A DNA stretch of 42,604 nucleotides from Anaerolineae bacterium. GTDB taxonomy: Bacteria; Chloroflexota; Anaerolineae; JAAYZQ01. The stretch covers positions 1-42,604 of the forward strand of contig JAFGOG010000556.1 in assembly GCA_016926595.1 (NCBI GenBank), given 5' to 3'. Position numbers and translations under genes: made by a program. A model generated the notes under the pieces. It worked only from the letters and a program-made list of their open reading frames with translations, did not search any database and was not told the origin of the DNA. This document shows, piece after piece, positions 1 to 6,596 of this stretch. Each line of letters opens with the position of its first letter. Position 1 is the first letter of the stretch.

Positions 1-9
1 ATGCCATAG

Positions 10-52
10 TTGGGGGTTGCTTCGGCGCAAAAAGCGCGCCTCGCAACGACAG
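10..52. repeat. Dispersed intergenic repeat remnant, copy 1
   Basis: This stretch resembles 3302-3351. Both have a GG..TTGCTTCGGC or GATCGCTTCGGC start, a short GC-rich middle and a GCCTCGC(A/G)A(C/T)GACAG end. Both copies are in the same orientation and outside genes. It is probably a decayed member of a genomic dispersed family; only two copies are visible here. Confidence 0.45.
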
Positions 53-99
53 GTGCCGGCCCTGCCCCCAGGAACAAACGCTCGCACCCAAAGGGCAGT

Positions 100-128
100 T
101 TGACGGTCGGGCCAACCACACCTATAAT
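100..128 (+). promoter_or_regulatory. Predicted sigma70 promoter of the thioester-domain surface protein
   Basis: TTGACG at 100-105 and TATAAT at 123-128 are separated by 17 bp. Transcription would start near 135, leaving about a 50-nt leader before the ATG at 185. A purine-rich stretch (GAAAAGAAG) lies just upstream of that start. Confidence 0.7.
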
Positions 129-184
129 GGAGACAGTGTGTCGCAGGCCAAACCGTTGGCCTCGTATCTATAGAAAAGAAGCCA

Positions 185-1543
185 ATGATGATTCGCTCGA
201 TGAGCAAGCTATTTGCCGGCTTGTGCCTGTTCAGCCTGGCCTTGCTGCTCTTACCCGCCGCCGTTTGGGCGGATTCGCCGTCCGACCTCAAGCCGTTTTT
301 TGTGGCCCTTCCTCCCTACGGCGCCCTCCAGGTCGCCGTCAACGGCCACTGCCTCGACTATGGGCTGCCTTTCCCCGGCCAGGCGCTGACCCTGGCTGGC
401 CTGGCCGACGACGAGGTGCGCCTGTCCGTCGCCTACAACCTGGTCAACGGCCATTACGTGCAAGAGGACTTGTTCCAGGCCCAGTGGGCGATCTGGCACT
501 TTACCGACCAGGTCGACATCTCTGGCGACAAAAACAAGCTGGCCGCCGACATCGTGGCCTATGCCACCAGCGGCACGCCGGCCGACCTGGACCCGGGCAG
601 CACGTCGCTGGTCGACGCCGCGGCCAAGGGCTGGGTCTCGGTGGCGTTGAACGATTTTGTCAATGTGTCCGATCCGGCCTATTTTGGCAAGGGCACGCTG
701 GTCATTGAGAACAAAACCGATGCCACCCTGGCCCTGCACATCCCCTACGGCGTTGTGTTTAAGGATGCCAAACAGACAGGGGTGCAAGACATGGCCATCT
801 TCCCGTCGGCCCTGCCCCAGGCAGACCCGGCGCAACAGACCATGGCCGCCAGGGAAACCGTGTGCAACCCGTTGTCGGTCAGGCTGCCGGCCAACCAGAC
901 GGCCAACGTGCTCATTAGCGGGCACTGCCTGAACTATGGGCTGCCCTTCCCGGGCCAGGTCATCCGTTCACTCGCGCTCTCACCAGAGGTGATCCGCAAC
1001 ACCATCTGCTACAACCTGGCCAAGGGCTATCTCGAGCAAGACCTGTGGCAGGCGCAGTTGGCGGTGTGGCGGCAGACCGACGACCTGGATAAAGGGGATG
1101 CGTTCCCGCTGGTAGACGAGATCGCCACCTATGCCGAGAGCGGCATCGAGCCGGGCGACATCGGCGCGGGCTGCGTTGCGCTGCCCGATGCGGTCGACAA
1201 GGGCCTGGTCTCGGCCACCATCGACGATTTCACCAACATGTCCGATCCGGCCTACTTTGGCAAGGGCACGTTGGTGCTGACCAACCTGACCGGCACAGAA
1301 CAGGTGATCTGTATCCCCTTTGGCACCACCTTTAAGGACGAAACCCAAACGGGCGTGCAGGACATGGGCATTTTCGCCTCCATGCGTCCCGATCCCGACG
1401 ATCTGAAGGAGCCCCAGACGCTGCCCGAAAGCGGCGGCGACGTGGCCGCCAGCCAGATCCTGGCGATCACGCTGCTGCTGGCCGGGCTGGCGCTGATGCT
1501 CGGCGGGTGGCTGCTCCGTCTCAAGCGCGTGCGCCGGGGGTAA
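185..1543 (+). CDS. Sortase-anchored surface protein with two tandem thioester-domain-like repeats
   Basis: The protein is 452 aa. An N-terminal signal peptide (about 1-29, ending near AVWA|DS) is followed by two homologous repeats of roughly 165 residues (about 40-205 and 230-395). Each repeat has a GHCL(D/N)YGLPFPG motif, then an AQxA(I/V)W motif about 43 residues later, and ends with NxSDPAYFGKGTLV and FKDxxQTGVQDM. The QxA(I/V)W motif and an upstream Cys are the signature residues of the TED thioester domains of Gram-positive adhesins, where Cys and Gln form an internal thioester that bonds covalently to host or matrix amines. The C-terminus has LPESGG (near 412-417), a hydrophobic segment and an RLKRVRRG tail, as expected for a sortase substrate. 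The ATG at 185 is immediately followed by a second ATG. TED assignment is by motif only; adhesion is inferred. Confidence 0.72.
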   Translation: MMIRSMSKLFAGLCLFSLALLLLPAAVWADSPSDLKPFFVALPPYGALQVAVNGHCLDYGLPFPGQALTLAGLADDEVRLSVAYNLVNGHYVQEDLFQAQWAIWHFTDQVDISGDKNKLAADIVAYATSGTPADLDPGSTSLVDAAAKGWVSVALNDFVNVSDPAYFGKGTLVIENKTDATLALHIPYGVVFKDAKQTGVQDMAIFPSALPQADPAQQTMAARETVCNPLSVRLPANQTANVLISGHCLNYGLPFPGQVIRSLALSPEVIRNTICYNLAKGYLEQDLWQAQLAVWRQTDDLDKGDAFPLVDEIATYAESGIEPGDIGAGCVALPDAVDKGLVSATIDDFTNMSDPAYFGKGTLVLTNLTGTEQVICIPFGTTFKDETQTGVQDMGIFASMRPDPDDLKEPQTLPESGGDVAASQILAITLLLAGLALMLGGWLLRLKRVRRG

Positions 1544-1560
1544 GCGTTCACCGAGTGTTA

Positions 1561-1608
1561 GAAACCAGGTTTCCTGGGTCCAAACCACCCGGTCAGAAAC
1601 CTGGTTTC
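1561..1608. repeat. Pair of mutually inverted 13-bp palindromes
   Basis: GAAACCAGGTTTC (1561-1573) and GAAACCTGGTTTC (1596-1608) are each near-palindromic and are exact reverse complements of each other. They can form two small hairpins or one long one. They fill the gap between two plus-strand genes. They could mark the 3' end of the first transcript or belong to a dispersed family. Confidence 0.6.
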
Positions 1609-1627
1609 CTGTTTCATGGGGGTAACC

Positions 1628-2224
1628 ATGCATAAAAAACTGGCGATCCTGGTGGCGCTGATGCTGTGGCTGGGCGCTTGCGACGAACTCGAGGTATGGA
1701 CCGTTGCCCCCACCGCGACGCCCTCAGCCCTGTCGCTGCCAACCTGGTCGCTGCCGGCCGCGACCCTGCCGGCCGACGCAGACCAGCAAGAGCCGGACCG
1801 GGACGACCCCGCCTGGCAAGAGCCGGGGGCTGAATTGGAGGCCGAGGTGATCGCGCTCATCAACCAGGCGCGGAGCAAGCGTGGGCTGGAGGCGCTGGTC
1901 GCAGACAGCCACCTGACGGCCGCGGCCAGGGCGCACAGCCTGGATATGGCCCAGCATGATGCGCTGAGCCATACCGGCTCGGACGGCTCCACGCCGGCCG
2001 AGCGCATCGCGCGACAAGGGTATGCCTGGATGCTGTATGCCGAGAATGTGAGCTGCGGGTATACGACGCCGGCCGAGGTGGTGCAGGGCTGGATGGACAG
2101 CAAGGGGCATCGCGACAACATCCTGCTGGCCGACCTGCGCCACATCGGCGTGGGAACTGTCTATCGCCAGGACAGGAGCTGCGTCACTTATTGGACGGCG
2201 GTCTTTGCCCGGCCGGCAAAGTGA
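1628..2224 (+). CDS. CAP/SCP-domain (YkwD-like) lipoprotein
   Basis: This is an exported CAP-superfamily protein. The start MHKKL at 1628 is preferred over the ATG at 1616 because it gives a compact lipoprotein signal (charged HKK, hydrophobic core, lipobox LGAC) and has a GGGGGT purine stretch upstream. A proline/threonine-rich spacer follows. The CAP domain covers about the last 130 residues, with ELEAEVIALINQAR, AARAHSLDMA, LSHTG, a GYTTPAEVV segment and KGHRDNIL. These residues build the conserved His/Glu cavity of the family. CAP lipoproteins of bacteria act at the cell surface, but their substrates are mostly unknown. The gene follows the sortase substrate after about 85 bp, so both are surface proteins. 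Two Cys residues (NVSCGY and DRSCVTY) could form a disulfide. Confidence 0.85.
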   Translation: MHKKLAILVALMLWLGACDELEVWTVAPTATPSALSLPTWSLPAATLPADADQQEPDRDDPAWQEPGAELEAEVIALINQARSKRGLEALVADSHLTAAARAHSLDMAQHDALSHTGSDGSTPAERIARQGYAWMLYAENVSCGYTTPAEVVQGWMDSKGHRDNILLADLRHIGVGTVYRQDRSCVTYWTAVFARPAK

Positions 2225-2301
2225 CCCTGATCGGGGGGCTGGCTGCAAGAGAACGCGGCCTTTCTCGAGGAGGCGTTCGCCTGAGGTGGCGTTCACCGCT
2301 G

Positions 2302-2748
2302 CTATGTGCGTGGCTCTATCTCGCTCAATGCTTCGACCGGATTGTGCGTGGTCACGATACCGGCAGCCCGGGCCTGCTGCTCACGGTCAAGCGTGATCAA
2401 GGTACTGCCAAAGCGCAGGGCCACCGCCGCGTACACCGCGTCGCTGCCCCGCAGATGATGTTGTGCGGCCACGTCAGCAGCCTGTTGGGCCAGCGTCTCG
2501 TCCAACGGCACCCACACCAAATGCGGCAGGCGGCTCAACGCGGCAGCAAATGCGCGCGCCAGGGTCGCGTCATCCTGCCCACGGCCGATCGCCGCTGCCA
2601 CTTCGGGCAACAGCAGCGTGGGCACGATGATCGGCGTCGCCTGATCTTGCAGGCATGCCAGCAGACGTTGGCTCGTGGCATGTCCCTGCTCGTAAGGGTT
2701 AAACGCATTCAAAAACACGCTGGCATCCACCGTAAATGTGCTGGCCAC
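2302..2748 (-). CDS. PIN-domain toxin, VapC type
   Basis: The protein is 148 aa, the usual VapC length. VapC toxins are Mg2+-dependent RNases that cut tRNA or rRNA and stop translation until bound by their antitoxin. All four acidic residues of the PIN active site are present: D8 (TVDASVFLN), E49 (LLPEVAAAI), D103 (RGSDAVYAA) and D121 (LITLDREQ), so the toxin looks intact. It lies 32 bp downstream of the antitoxin and is transcribed from the same promoter. The RNA target cannot be told from sequence. Confidence 0.92.
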   Translation of the reverse strand: MASTFTVDASVFLNAFNPYEQGHATSQRLLACLQDQATPIIVPTLLLPEVAAAIGRGQDDATLARAFAAALSRLPHLVWVPLDETLAQQAADVAAQHHLRGSDAVYAAVALRFGSTLITLDREQQARAAGIVTTHNPVEALSEIEPRT

Positions 2749-2780
2749 ATCCCTGCTCCTTCAGGCGTCGCCGGCCCGGT

Positions 2781-3041
2781 TCAGCGCCGCATGTCCGAGA
2801 GCAGTTCGGCACTGCTAAGCGGCAACTGCCACCCCCGCCCGATCGCTTCGCCCAGGCGCACCAGTTCATCCCAAGCCGAGGCAGATTCAACCAACTCACC
2901 GGCCTTGGGCTGATCCAGCGGCGTCAACAGGCCGACTACCTGCCCCCGGTAGGTAATCGTGTAGCGGGTACGGTGCTCGCGCACGTTGCGGATAATCTCT
3001 GAGGCGCGGGTCTTGAGCTCTCGTACACCAATATCAGGCAT
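2781..3041 (-). CDS. Phd/YefM-type antitoxin of the PIN toxin
   Basis: The protein is 86 aa. The N-terminal half (MPDIGVRELKTRASEIIRNV, then YTITYRGQVVGLLTP) is the Phd/YefM DNA-binding fold: a VRELK strand-helix start, a helix, and the Y.IT.RG.pVg hairpin. The C-terminal half (about 45-86) is acidic and amphipathic and is the expected toxin-binding tail. A strong AAGGAG site precedes the start. A promoter at 3076-3104 and a palindrome at 3056-3075 lie directly upstream, as expected for autoregulation by the antitoxin-toxin complex. The toxin gene follows 32 bp later. Confidence 0.9.
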   Translation of the reverse strand: MPDIGVRELKTRASEIIRNVREHRTRYTITYRGQVVGLLTPLDQPKAGELVESASAWDELVRLGEAIGRGWQLPLSSAELLSDMRR

Positions 3042-3055
3042 CGCGATCTCCTTTT

Positions 3056-3075
3056 GTAGTCTCTTGTGTGACTAC
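3056..3075 (-). promoter_or_regulatory. Candidate operator of the toxin-antitoxin operon
   Basis: GTAGTC (3056-3061) and GACTAC (3070-3075) form a 6-bp inverted repeat with an 8-bp spacer. The site spans the predicted transcription start and ends next to the -10 box. Binding there by the antitoxin complex would block transcription; this is inferred from the position. Confidence 0.55.
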
Positions 3076-3104
3076 ATTATATCTCAAAATCGGGAGATGG
3101 GCAA
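3076..3104 (-). promoter_or_regulatory. Predicted promoter of the toxin-antitoxin operon
   Basis: Read on the minus strand, TTGCCC (3104-3099) and TATAAT (3081-3076) are separated by 17 bp. The predicted start, near 3069, falls inside the operator palindrome. Confidence 0.7.
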
Positions 3105-3373
3105 CTGTGACGACGTGCTTGGATATCTGTTCTTCGGCCACCGGCGGTCGTGGGGTGCCAGTTACGGGAACGTCGCATTCGACCACTGCCCGGCCAGGGT
3201 TGCTTAATCCTGGCTATTCCCGGCGGATCGCGGCGAGCGCGATAACAATCCACCGGGAACAGCCACCCGGAACGATGGTCACGTGGCTGACCTGTCGACC
3301 CATTGGGGATCGCTTCGGCACGCCAAGTGCGCGTGCCTCGCGATGACAGATGTGTTTGGGACAAGCGCGGCGG
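3105..3373. other. Intergenic stretch without a recognised gene
   Basis: The reading frames here look like chance frames. The only recognisable element is the second copy of a dispersed repeat at 3302-3351 (compare 10-52). Confidence 0.5.
3302..3351. repeat. Dispersed intergenic repeat remnant, copy 2
   Basis: This resembles 10-52: GATCGCTTCGGC near the start and GCCTCGCGATGACAG at the end, with a diverged middle. It lies between the toxin-antitoxin promoter and the end of the SPFH operon. Confidence 0.45.
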
Positions 3374-4288
3374 CTAGCCGGCCTTGCGCGCGACCAGCAG
3401 GTCGTTGAGCACGTCGCTGTGCGGCGGGACCAGGGTGAGCTGGCCCTTGCCCTCTAGGATGCGCTGCGTCTCCAGGATCTCGAACATCGCCGCCGCCACC
3501 TCGGGGTCGGCCGAGATGGTCTGCATGGCCTGGCCGACGATGCGCGGGCGGATGGCCGCGGCCTTGGCAAACTCGACCGCCGCCTGCCGATCGGCCGTGC
3601 TGGTGATGATGTTGACCTGGTTGGCCCCATCTTGCTTGATCGCCGAGGTCACCTGGCGCAGACGGTTGACCACCTTGGCCTCGATCTGCTGGATCATGCC
3701 CACGTCGCGAAAGTGGACTTTGCGGATGTAGACCGAGCCCAGCCTGTAACCCCACTCGTGCGAGCGCGGCGAGACCTCTTCGCGCACGGTGCGGCTCATG
3801 GCGTGGCGGTCGACCAGCATTTGATCCAGCGGCAGGTTGCTGAGCGAGCGCACCACGGCGTTGCTGACGTTGGCGGCCAGCGAGCCGCGCGGGTCAACGT
3901 TTTTGAACAGGTAGGACACCGGGTCGCTGATATACATTTCGTACCAGATGCCCACGCCCATCGGCGCACCCTCTTCGGAGTTGACCGGGTTGCTGCGCAG
4001 GTACTGCTGGTCGAGGCGCATATCCAGGACGCGACGGGCGCCCAGCCAGTTGACCAGGAAGGCGTTGAGGCCCAGGCGCACGGGCAGCCAGTGCAGGCCC
4101 GGCTCGGTCAAGGTGCCGATGACCTTGCCGAACAGGATAAAGACCTGGCAGGTGCCTTCCTGGACGATCGTGTACAGGCCCAGCAGGCGCAGGATGAGAA
4201 AAAAGATCGGCGCGATGAACCACATAGCGATAAAGGTGACCGCCGCGGCGATAACAAATTCGGTGAGAAATCCAGCCAACGCACCCAT
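3374..4288 (-). CDS. SPFH/Band 7 membrane protein, second gene of pair
   Basis: The protein is 304 aa. One long hydrophobic stretch (about 5-40, probably one or two membrane passes) is followed by an SPFH domain (about 40-240), recognisable from the IVQEGTCQVFILFGKVIGTLTEPGLHWL start. A helical tail contains QVNIITSTADRQAAVEFAKAAAIRP, the usual alanine-rich post-SPFH region. SPFH proteins form large ring or cage assemblies on membranes and influence proteases and membrane organisation. The start codon overlaps the stop of the upstream SPFH gene by one base (TAATG), so the two proteins are probably made together and assemble as hetero-oligomers. The specific partner is unknown. Confidence 0.85.
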   Translation of the reverse strand: MGALAGFLTEFVIAAAVTFIAMWFIAPIFFLILRLLGLYTIVQEGTCQVFILFGKVIGTLTEPGLHWLPVRLGLNAFLVNWLGARRVLDMRLDQQYLRSNPVNSEEGAPMGVGIWYEMYISDPVSYLFKNVDPRGSLAANVSNAVVRSLSNLPLDQMLVDRHAMSRTVREEVSPRSHEWGYRLGSVYIRKVHFRDVGMIQQIEAKVVNRLRQVTSAIKQDGANQVNIITSTADRQAAVEFAKAAAIRPRIVGQAMQTISADPEVAAAMFEILETQRILEGKGQLTLVPPHSDVLNDLLVARKAG

Positions 4289-5265
4289 TATTCCACCTCC
4301 CGTACCACATGCCCGGCATGGGTATACAGCCGCAGGCGCACGTTGCGCAGATAGGCTTGCAGCGCCGCCGGCCCGCTCTGGCGCAGGGCGCGCAACTGTT
4401 CGGCCAGGGCGATCAGCGGCTCCACTTCGGCCTGCGCATCGAGGGTCTCGATCTCCACCGCCCGTTTGGACTGCACGATCTTTTGGTCGGCGGCGGCCTG
4501 GGCCAGGCTGATGTCGGACGAGACCTGGTTGTGGGCGGTGTTGATCGCCGCCAGCGCCGACTCAACCTCGGCCGGCGGGTCGATGCCGGTGATCAGCGAG
4601 GCGTCGAGGATGATCCCGTAGCGAGCGGCGGACGAGGCGCACTCGCGCTCCATGTGTTCGTTCAGGTCGCGCAGGTTTTTGCGCAGGTCGTTGATCGACA
4701 CGCCGGTGACGATGCTCATCTCACCGCCGCGCGCGGCCTCGGGGGTCGATGCCTCAAAGCTGGCGATGCGCTCGCGCAGCACGGAGACAAAGTAGCCCAT
4801 GACGTGCGAGATGGGCCGCTTGACGCCGAACAGGTAGGCGTAGAGGTTGCTCTCGGCGACCCGGTAGCGGATCTGCCCGGTGAGGCCGGTGTTGAGCTGG
4901 TCTTTGGTGACCGCTTCCAGGATAGTGCCGCCGGCATTGACCTTGGGATCGTCCGGGTCGTACGCCATATTCATGGTCTGGGTGGCGATAGAGACTTTGT
5001 AGACACGCTCCCACGGCCATTTGAAATAGGGCCCCCCGGGGGGGATGACGCGCACGACGGGATAATTATAGCGCCGTTTGTGCTCTGCGGTCAGCATTTC
5101 ACCCAGCGGCGAGTCGGCGGTGGTCGCGTCGCCCAGACGATCCGCCCGCCCAAAGATGGTTTTCACCGCGCGTTCGTTCTGATCGACGGTGTAGAACGAG
5201 GTGAGCAGGTAACGAAGGAAAAACCAGGCGACAAAACCCACGATGATGCCTAATAAAATGCCCAT
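4288..5265 (-). CDS. SPFH/Band 7 membrane protein, first gene of pair
   Basis: I place the start at MGILLG (5265) rather than ten codons upstream, because an AAAGGAG site lies 8 nt before it. That gives a 325-aa protein with one N-terminal membrane helix (ILLGIIVGFVAWFFLRYLL). The SPFH domain begins at FYTVDQNERAVKTIFGRA and includes the GGPYFKWPWERVYKV and GQIRYRV strands. A helical C-terminal part contains SDISLAQAAADQKIVQSKRAVEIETLDAQAE-type alanine/glutamate-rich sequence typical of flotillin/stomatin coiled coils. It is the leading gene of a two-gene operon with the SPFH protein at 3374-4288. Confidence 0.85.
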   Translation of the reverse strand: MGILLGIIVGFVAWFFLRYLLTSFYTVDQNERAVKTIFGRADRLGDATTADSPLGEMLTAEHKRRYNYPVVRVIPPGGPYFKWPWERVYKVSIATQTMNMAYDPDDPKVNAGGTILEAVTKDQLNTGLTGQIRYRVAESNLYAYLFGVKRPISHVMGYFVSVLRERIASFEASTPEAARGGEMSIVTGVSINDLRKNLRDLNEHMERECASSAARYGIILDASLITGIDPPAEVESALAAINTAHNQVSSDISLAQAAADQKIVQSKRAVEIETLDAQAEVEPLIALAEQLRALRQSGPAALQAYLRNVRLRLYTHAGHVVREVE

Positions 5266-5426
5266 TGTCCACACTCCTTTGCTGGTAAAGGACACATTGC
5301 CAGATGATGAACTATCCGATCGTCATCGGTATGCGTTCATTGTACGACAGATCCGTAACGAGGTCAATCCTGCCTTTTATGCCGCCAGGGCCACTGACAA
5401 GTACCTTGCACTGCTCAAAACAAAAT

Positions 5427-5455
5427 TTGACAATTCTATGATACTCTGCTATAAT
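5427..5455 (+). promoter_or_regulatory. Perfect-consensus sigma70 promoter of the RRM gene
   Basis: TTGACA (5427-5432) and TATAAT (5450-5455) both match consensus exactly, with an optimal 17-bp spacer. Transcription would begin near 5462 and give a leader of about 190 nt before the RRM start codon. Confidence 0.88.
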
Positions 5456-5500
5456 GATTTATACAAGATGAAGCGAGATTCCAAGTTGATGTATAAAAAC

Positions 5501-5539
5501 AAAGCCCTGGACTTGTTTGTCCGGGGCTTTCGCGTTTTC
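5501..5539 (+). promoter_or_regulatory. Leader hairpin, possible attenuator, of the RRM gene
   Basis: AAAGCCCTGGAC (5501-5512) pairs over all 12 positions (one G-U) with GTCCGGGGCTTT (5519-5530) around a 6-nt loop. It is followed by CGCGTTTTC, a weak U tract. It sits about 40 nt into the predicted leader and 120 nt before the start codon. It could terminate or pause transcription, or act as an RNA thermosensor; this is inferred. Confidence 0.6.
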
Positions 5540-5652
5540 TGGCAACTTTGCTTCCAGAAATAGCGGGTCCAGGCCATATGTTTGTAAAAATGTGGTGGAA
5601 AAGGAATCTGTAAACCAGAAAATGGACCCACCAGACTATAGGAGGATCGGAA

Positions 5653-5943
5653 ATGGGTAAGAGTATTTACGTCGGTAACATGAGCTACGATACGACCGAA
5701 GGCAAGCTGCAAGAGCTATTCGCGACACACGGCCCGGTGGACACGGTCAACGTGATCACCGATCGTGACACGGGACGCCCCCGCGGTTTTGCGTTTGTGG
5801 AAATGGTCACAGACGAAGCGGCCAGGTCAGCAATCGCGGCATTGAACGGCCAGGAAGTGGATGGCCGGGCGTTGACGGTGAACGAAGCCAAACCCCGCGA
5901 ACCGCGTTCGGATACGCGAAAGGGTAACCAGCGCAGATGGTAA
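5653..5943 (+). CDS. RRM-domain RNA-binding protein
   Basis: The protein is 96 aa with a single RRM. RNP2 is IYVGNM (residues 5-10) and RNP1 is RGFAFVEM (about 44-51), both with the aromatic residues that stack on RNA bases. A basic C-terminal tail (PREPRSDTRKGNQRRW) follows. The protein resembles the small Rbp proteins of cyanobacteria and other bacteria, many of which are cold-induced RNA chaperones. An AGGAGG site lies at 5641-5646. The gene stands alone, with its own consensus promoter, long structured leader and strong terminator, which suggests high and regulated expression. Confidence 0.95.
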   Translation: MGKSIYVGNMSYDTTEGKLQELFATHGPVDTVNVITDRDTGRPRGFAFVEMVTDEAARSAIAALNGQEVDGRALTVNEAKPREPRSDTRKGNQRRW

Positions 5944-5997
5944 TGGCTTTTGATCGTGCCGTCGCCATCGCGGTGACCTGACACGAAAACAAGCCAG

Positions 5998-6570
5998 TCA
6001 CAGGGAGCGAGCAACCGTAGATTGCTCGCTCTCTTTTTTTGTCCAGTTGGCTGTTTTTTCAAGCGCCAGCCACTCCTCCCGCGAGATAGTAAATTCGCCG
6101 CGCGCGCCCTTGCCGCGCGCGTCCTCTTTTTCTTTCAATCCCAACCGCTTGAGCAGCCTGACGGATTCCTCGTTGTCGGGGTTGGTGCCGGTGTAGATGG
6201 AATCCGCCGCCAACGGGCCAAACAGATAGGCCATGGCCGCCCGGCAGCCTTCGGTGGCATAGCCGTAACCGTGGTGAGCGGGATGGAAGACGTAACCGAG
6301 GTTATGCACACGCCCCTGCACGTTTTCCCGCCGTTCGATCGCGATCATGCCGATGAGTTTGCCCGTGTCCTTCAGGCAGGTAGCGAGATAGCCGTCGCCG
6401 CCGGCAAACCAGGTCGCCATGCCCTTGACCTCCTCGTCAGAGGTCGGCCACGGGTCTTCGTATTGGGCCCATTTGGAATTCCGGTAGGCGATGGCTAACT
6501 CTTGAAGCTGCGGCCAGTCGTCAGGCGTAAAGTTACGGATGATGAGTCGGTCGGTTTCTAATGTGATCAT
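5998..6570 (-). CDS. GNAT N-acetyltransferase, RimJ/RimL-like
   Basis: The start at MITLETDRL (6570) is chosen because an AGGAG site precedes it and the family begins with this motif; the longer frame adds 46 unrelated residues. The 190-aa product has the ETDRLIIRNFTPDD start of the RimJ/RimL group, the central strand VHNLGYVFHPAHHGYGYATEG with the acetyl-CoA-binding (Q/R)xxGxG/A-like loop (HGYGYA), and the NPDNEESVRLLKRLGL helix near the end. The acceptor is unknown. It is the last gene of the minus-strand run that begins with the UvrA2-like gene, 26 bp after the nuclease. The terminator of the convergent RRM gene lies inside its last codons. Confidence 0.88.
   Translation of the reverse strand: MITLETDRLIIRNFTPDDWPQLQELAIAYRNSKWAQYEDPWPTSDEEVKGMATWFAGGDGYLATCLKDTGKLIGMIAIERRENVQGRVHNLGYVFHPAHHGYGYATEGCRAAMAYLFGPLAADSIYTGTNPDNEESVRLLKRLGLKEKEDARGKGARGEFTISREEWLALEKTANWTKKESEQSTVARSL
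6005..6040 (+). terminator. Rho-independent terminator of the RRM gene
   Basis: GAGCGAGCAA (6005-6014) pairs perfectly with TTGCTCGCTC (6022-6031) around a 7-nt loop, followed by TCTTTTTTT. It overlaps the 3' end of the convergent acetyltransferase gene. Confidence 0.9.
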
Positions 6571-6596
6571 AGTTGTGCTCCTGTAGTCCAAATCAA

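Noticed and set aside
5243..5563. A 106-aa plus-strand frame
   Set aside because: It overlaps the SPFH start, the consensus promoter and the leader hairpin, and has no family motif.
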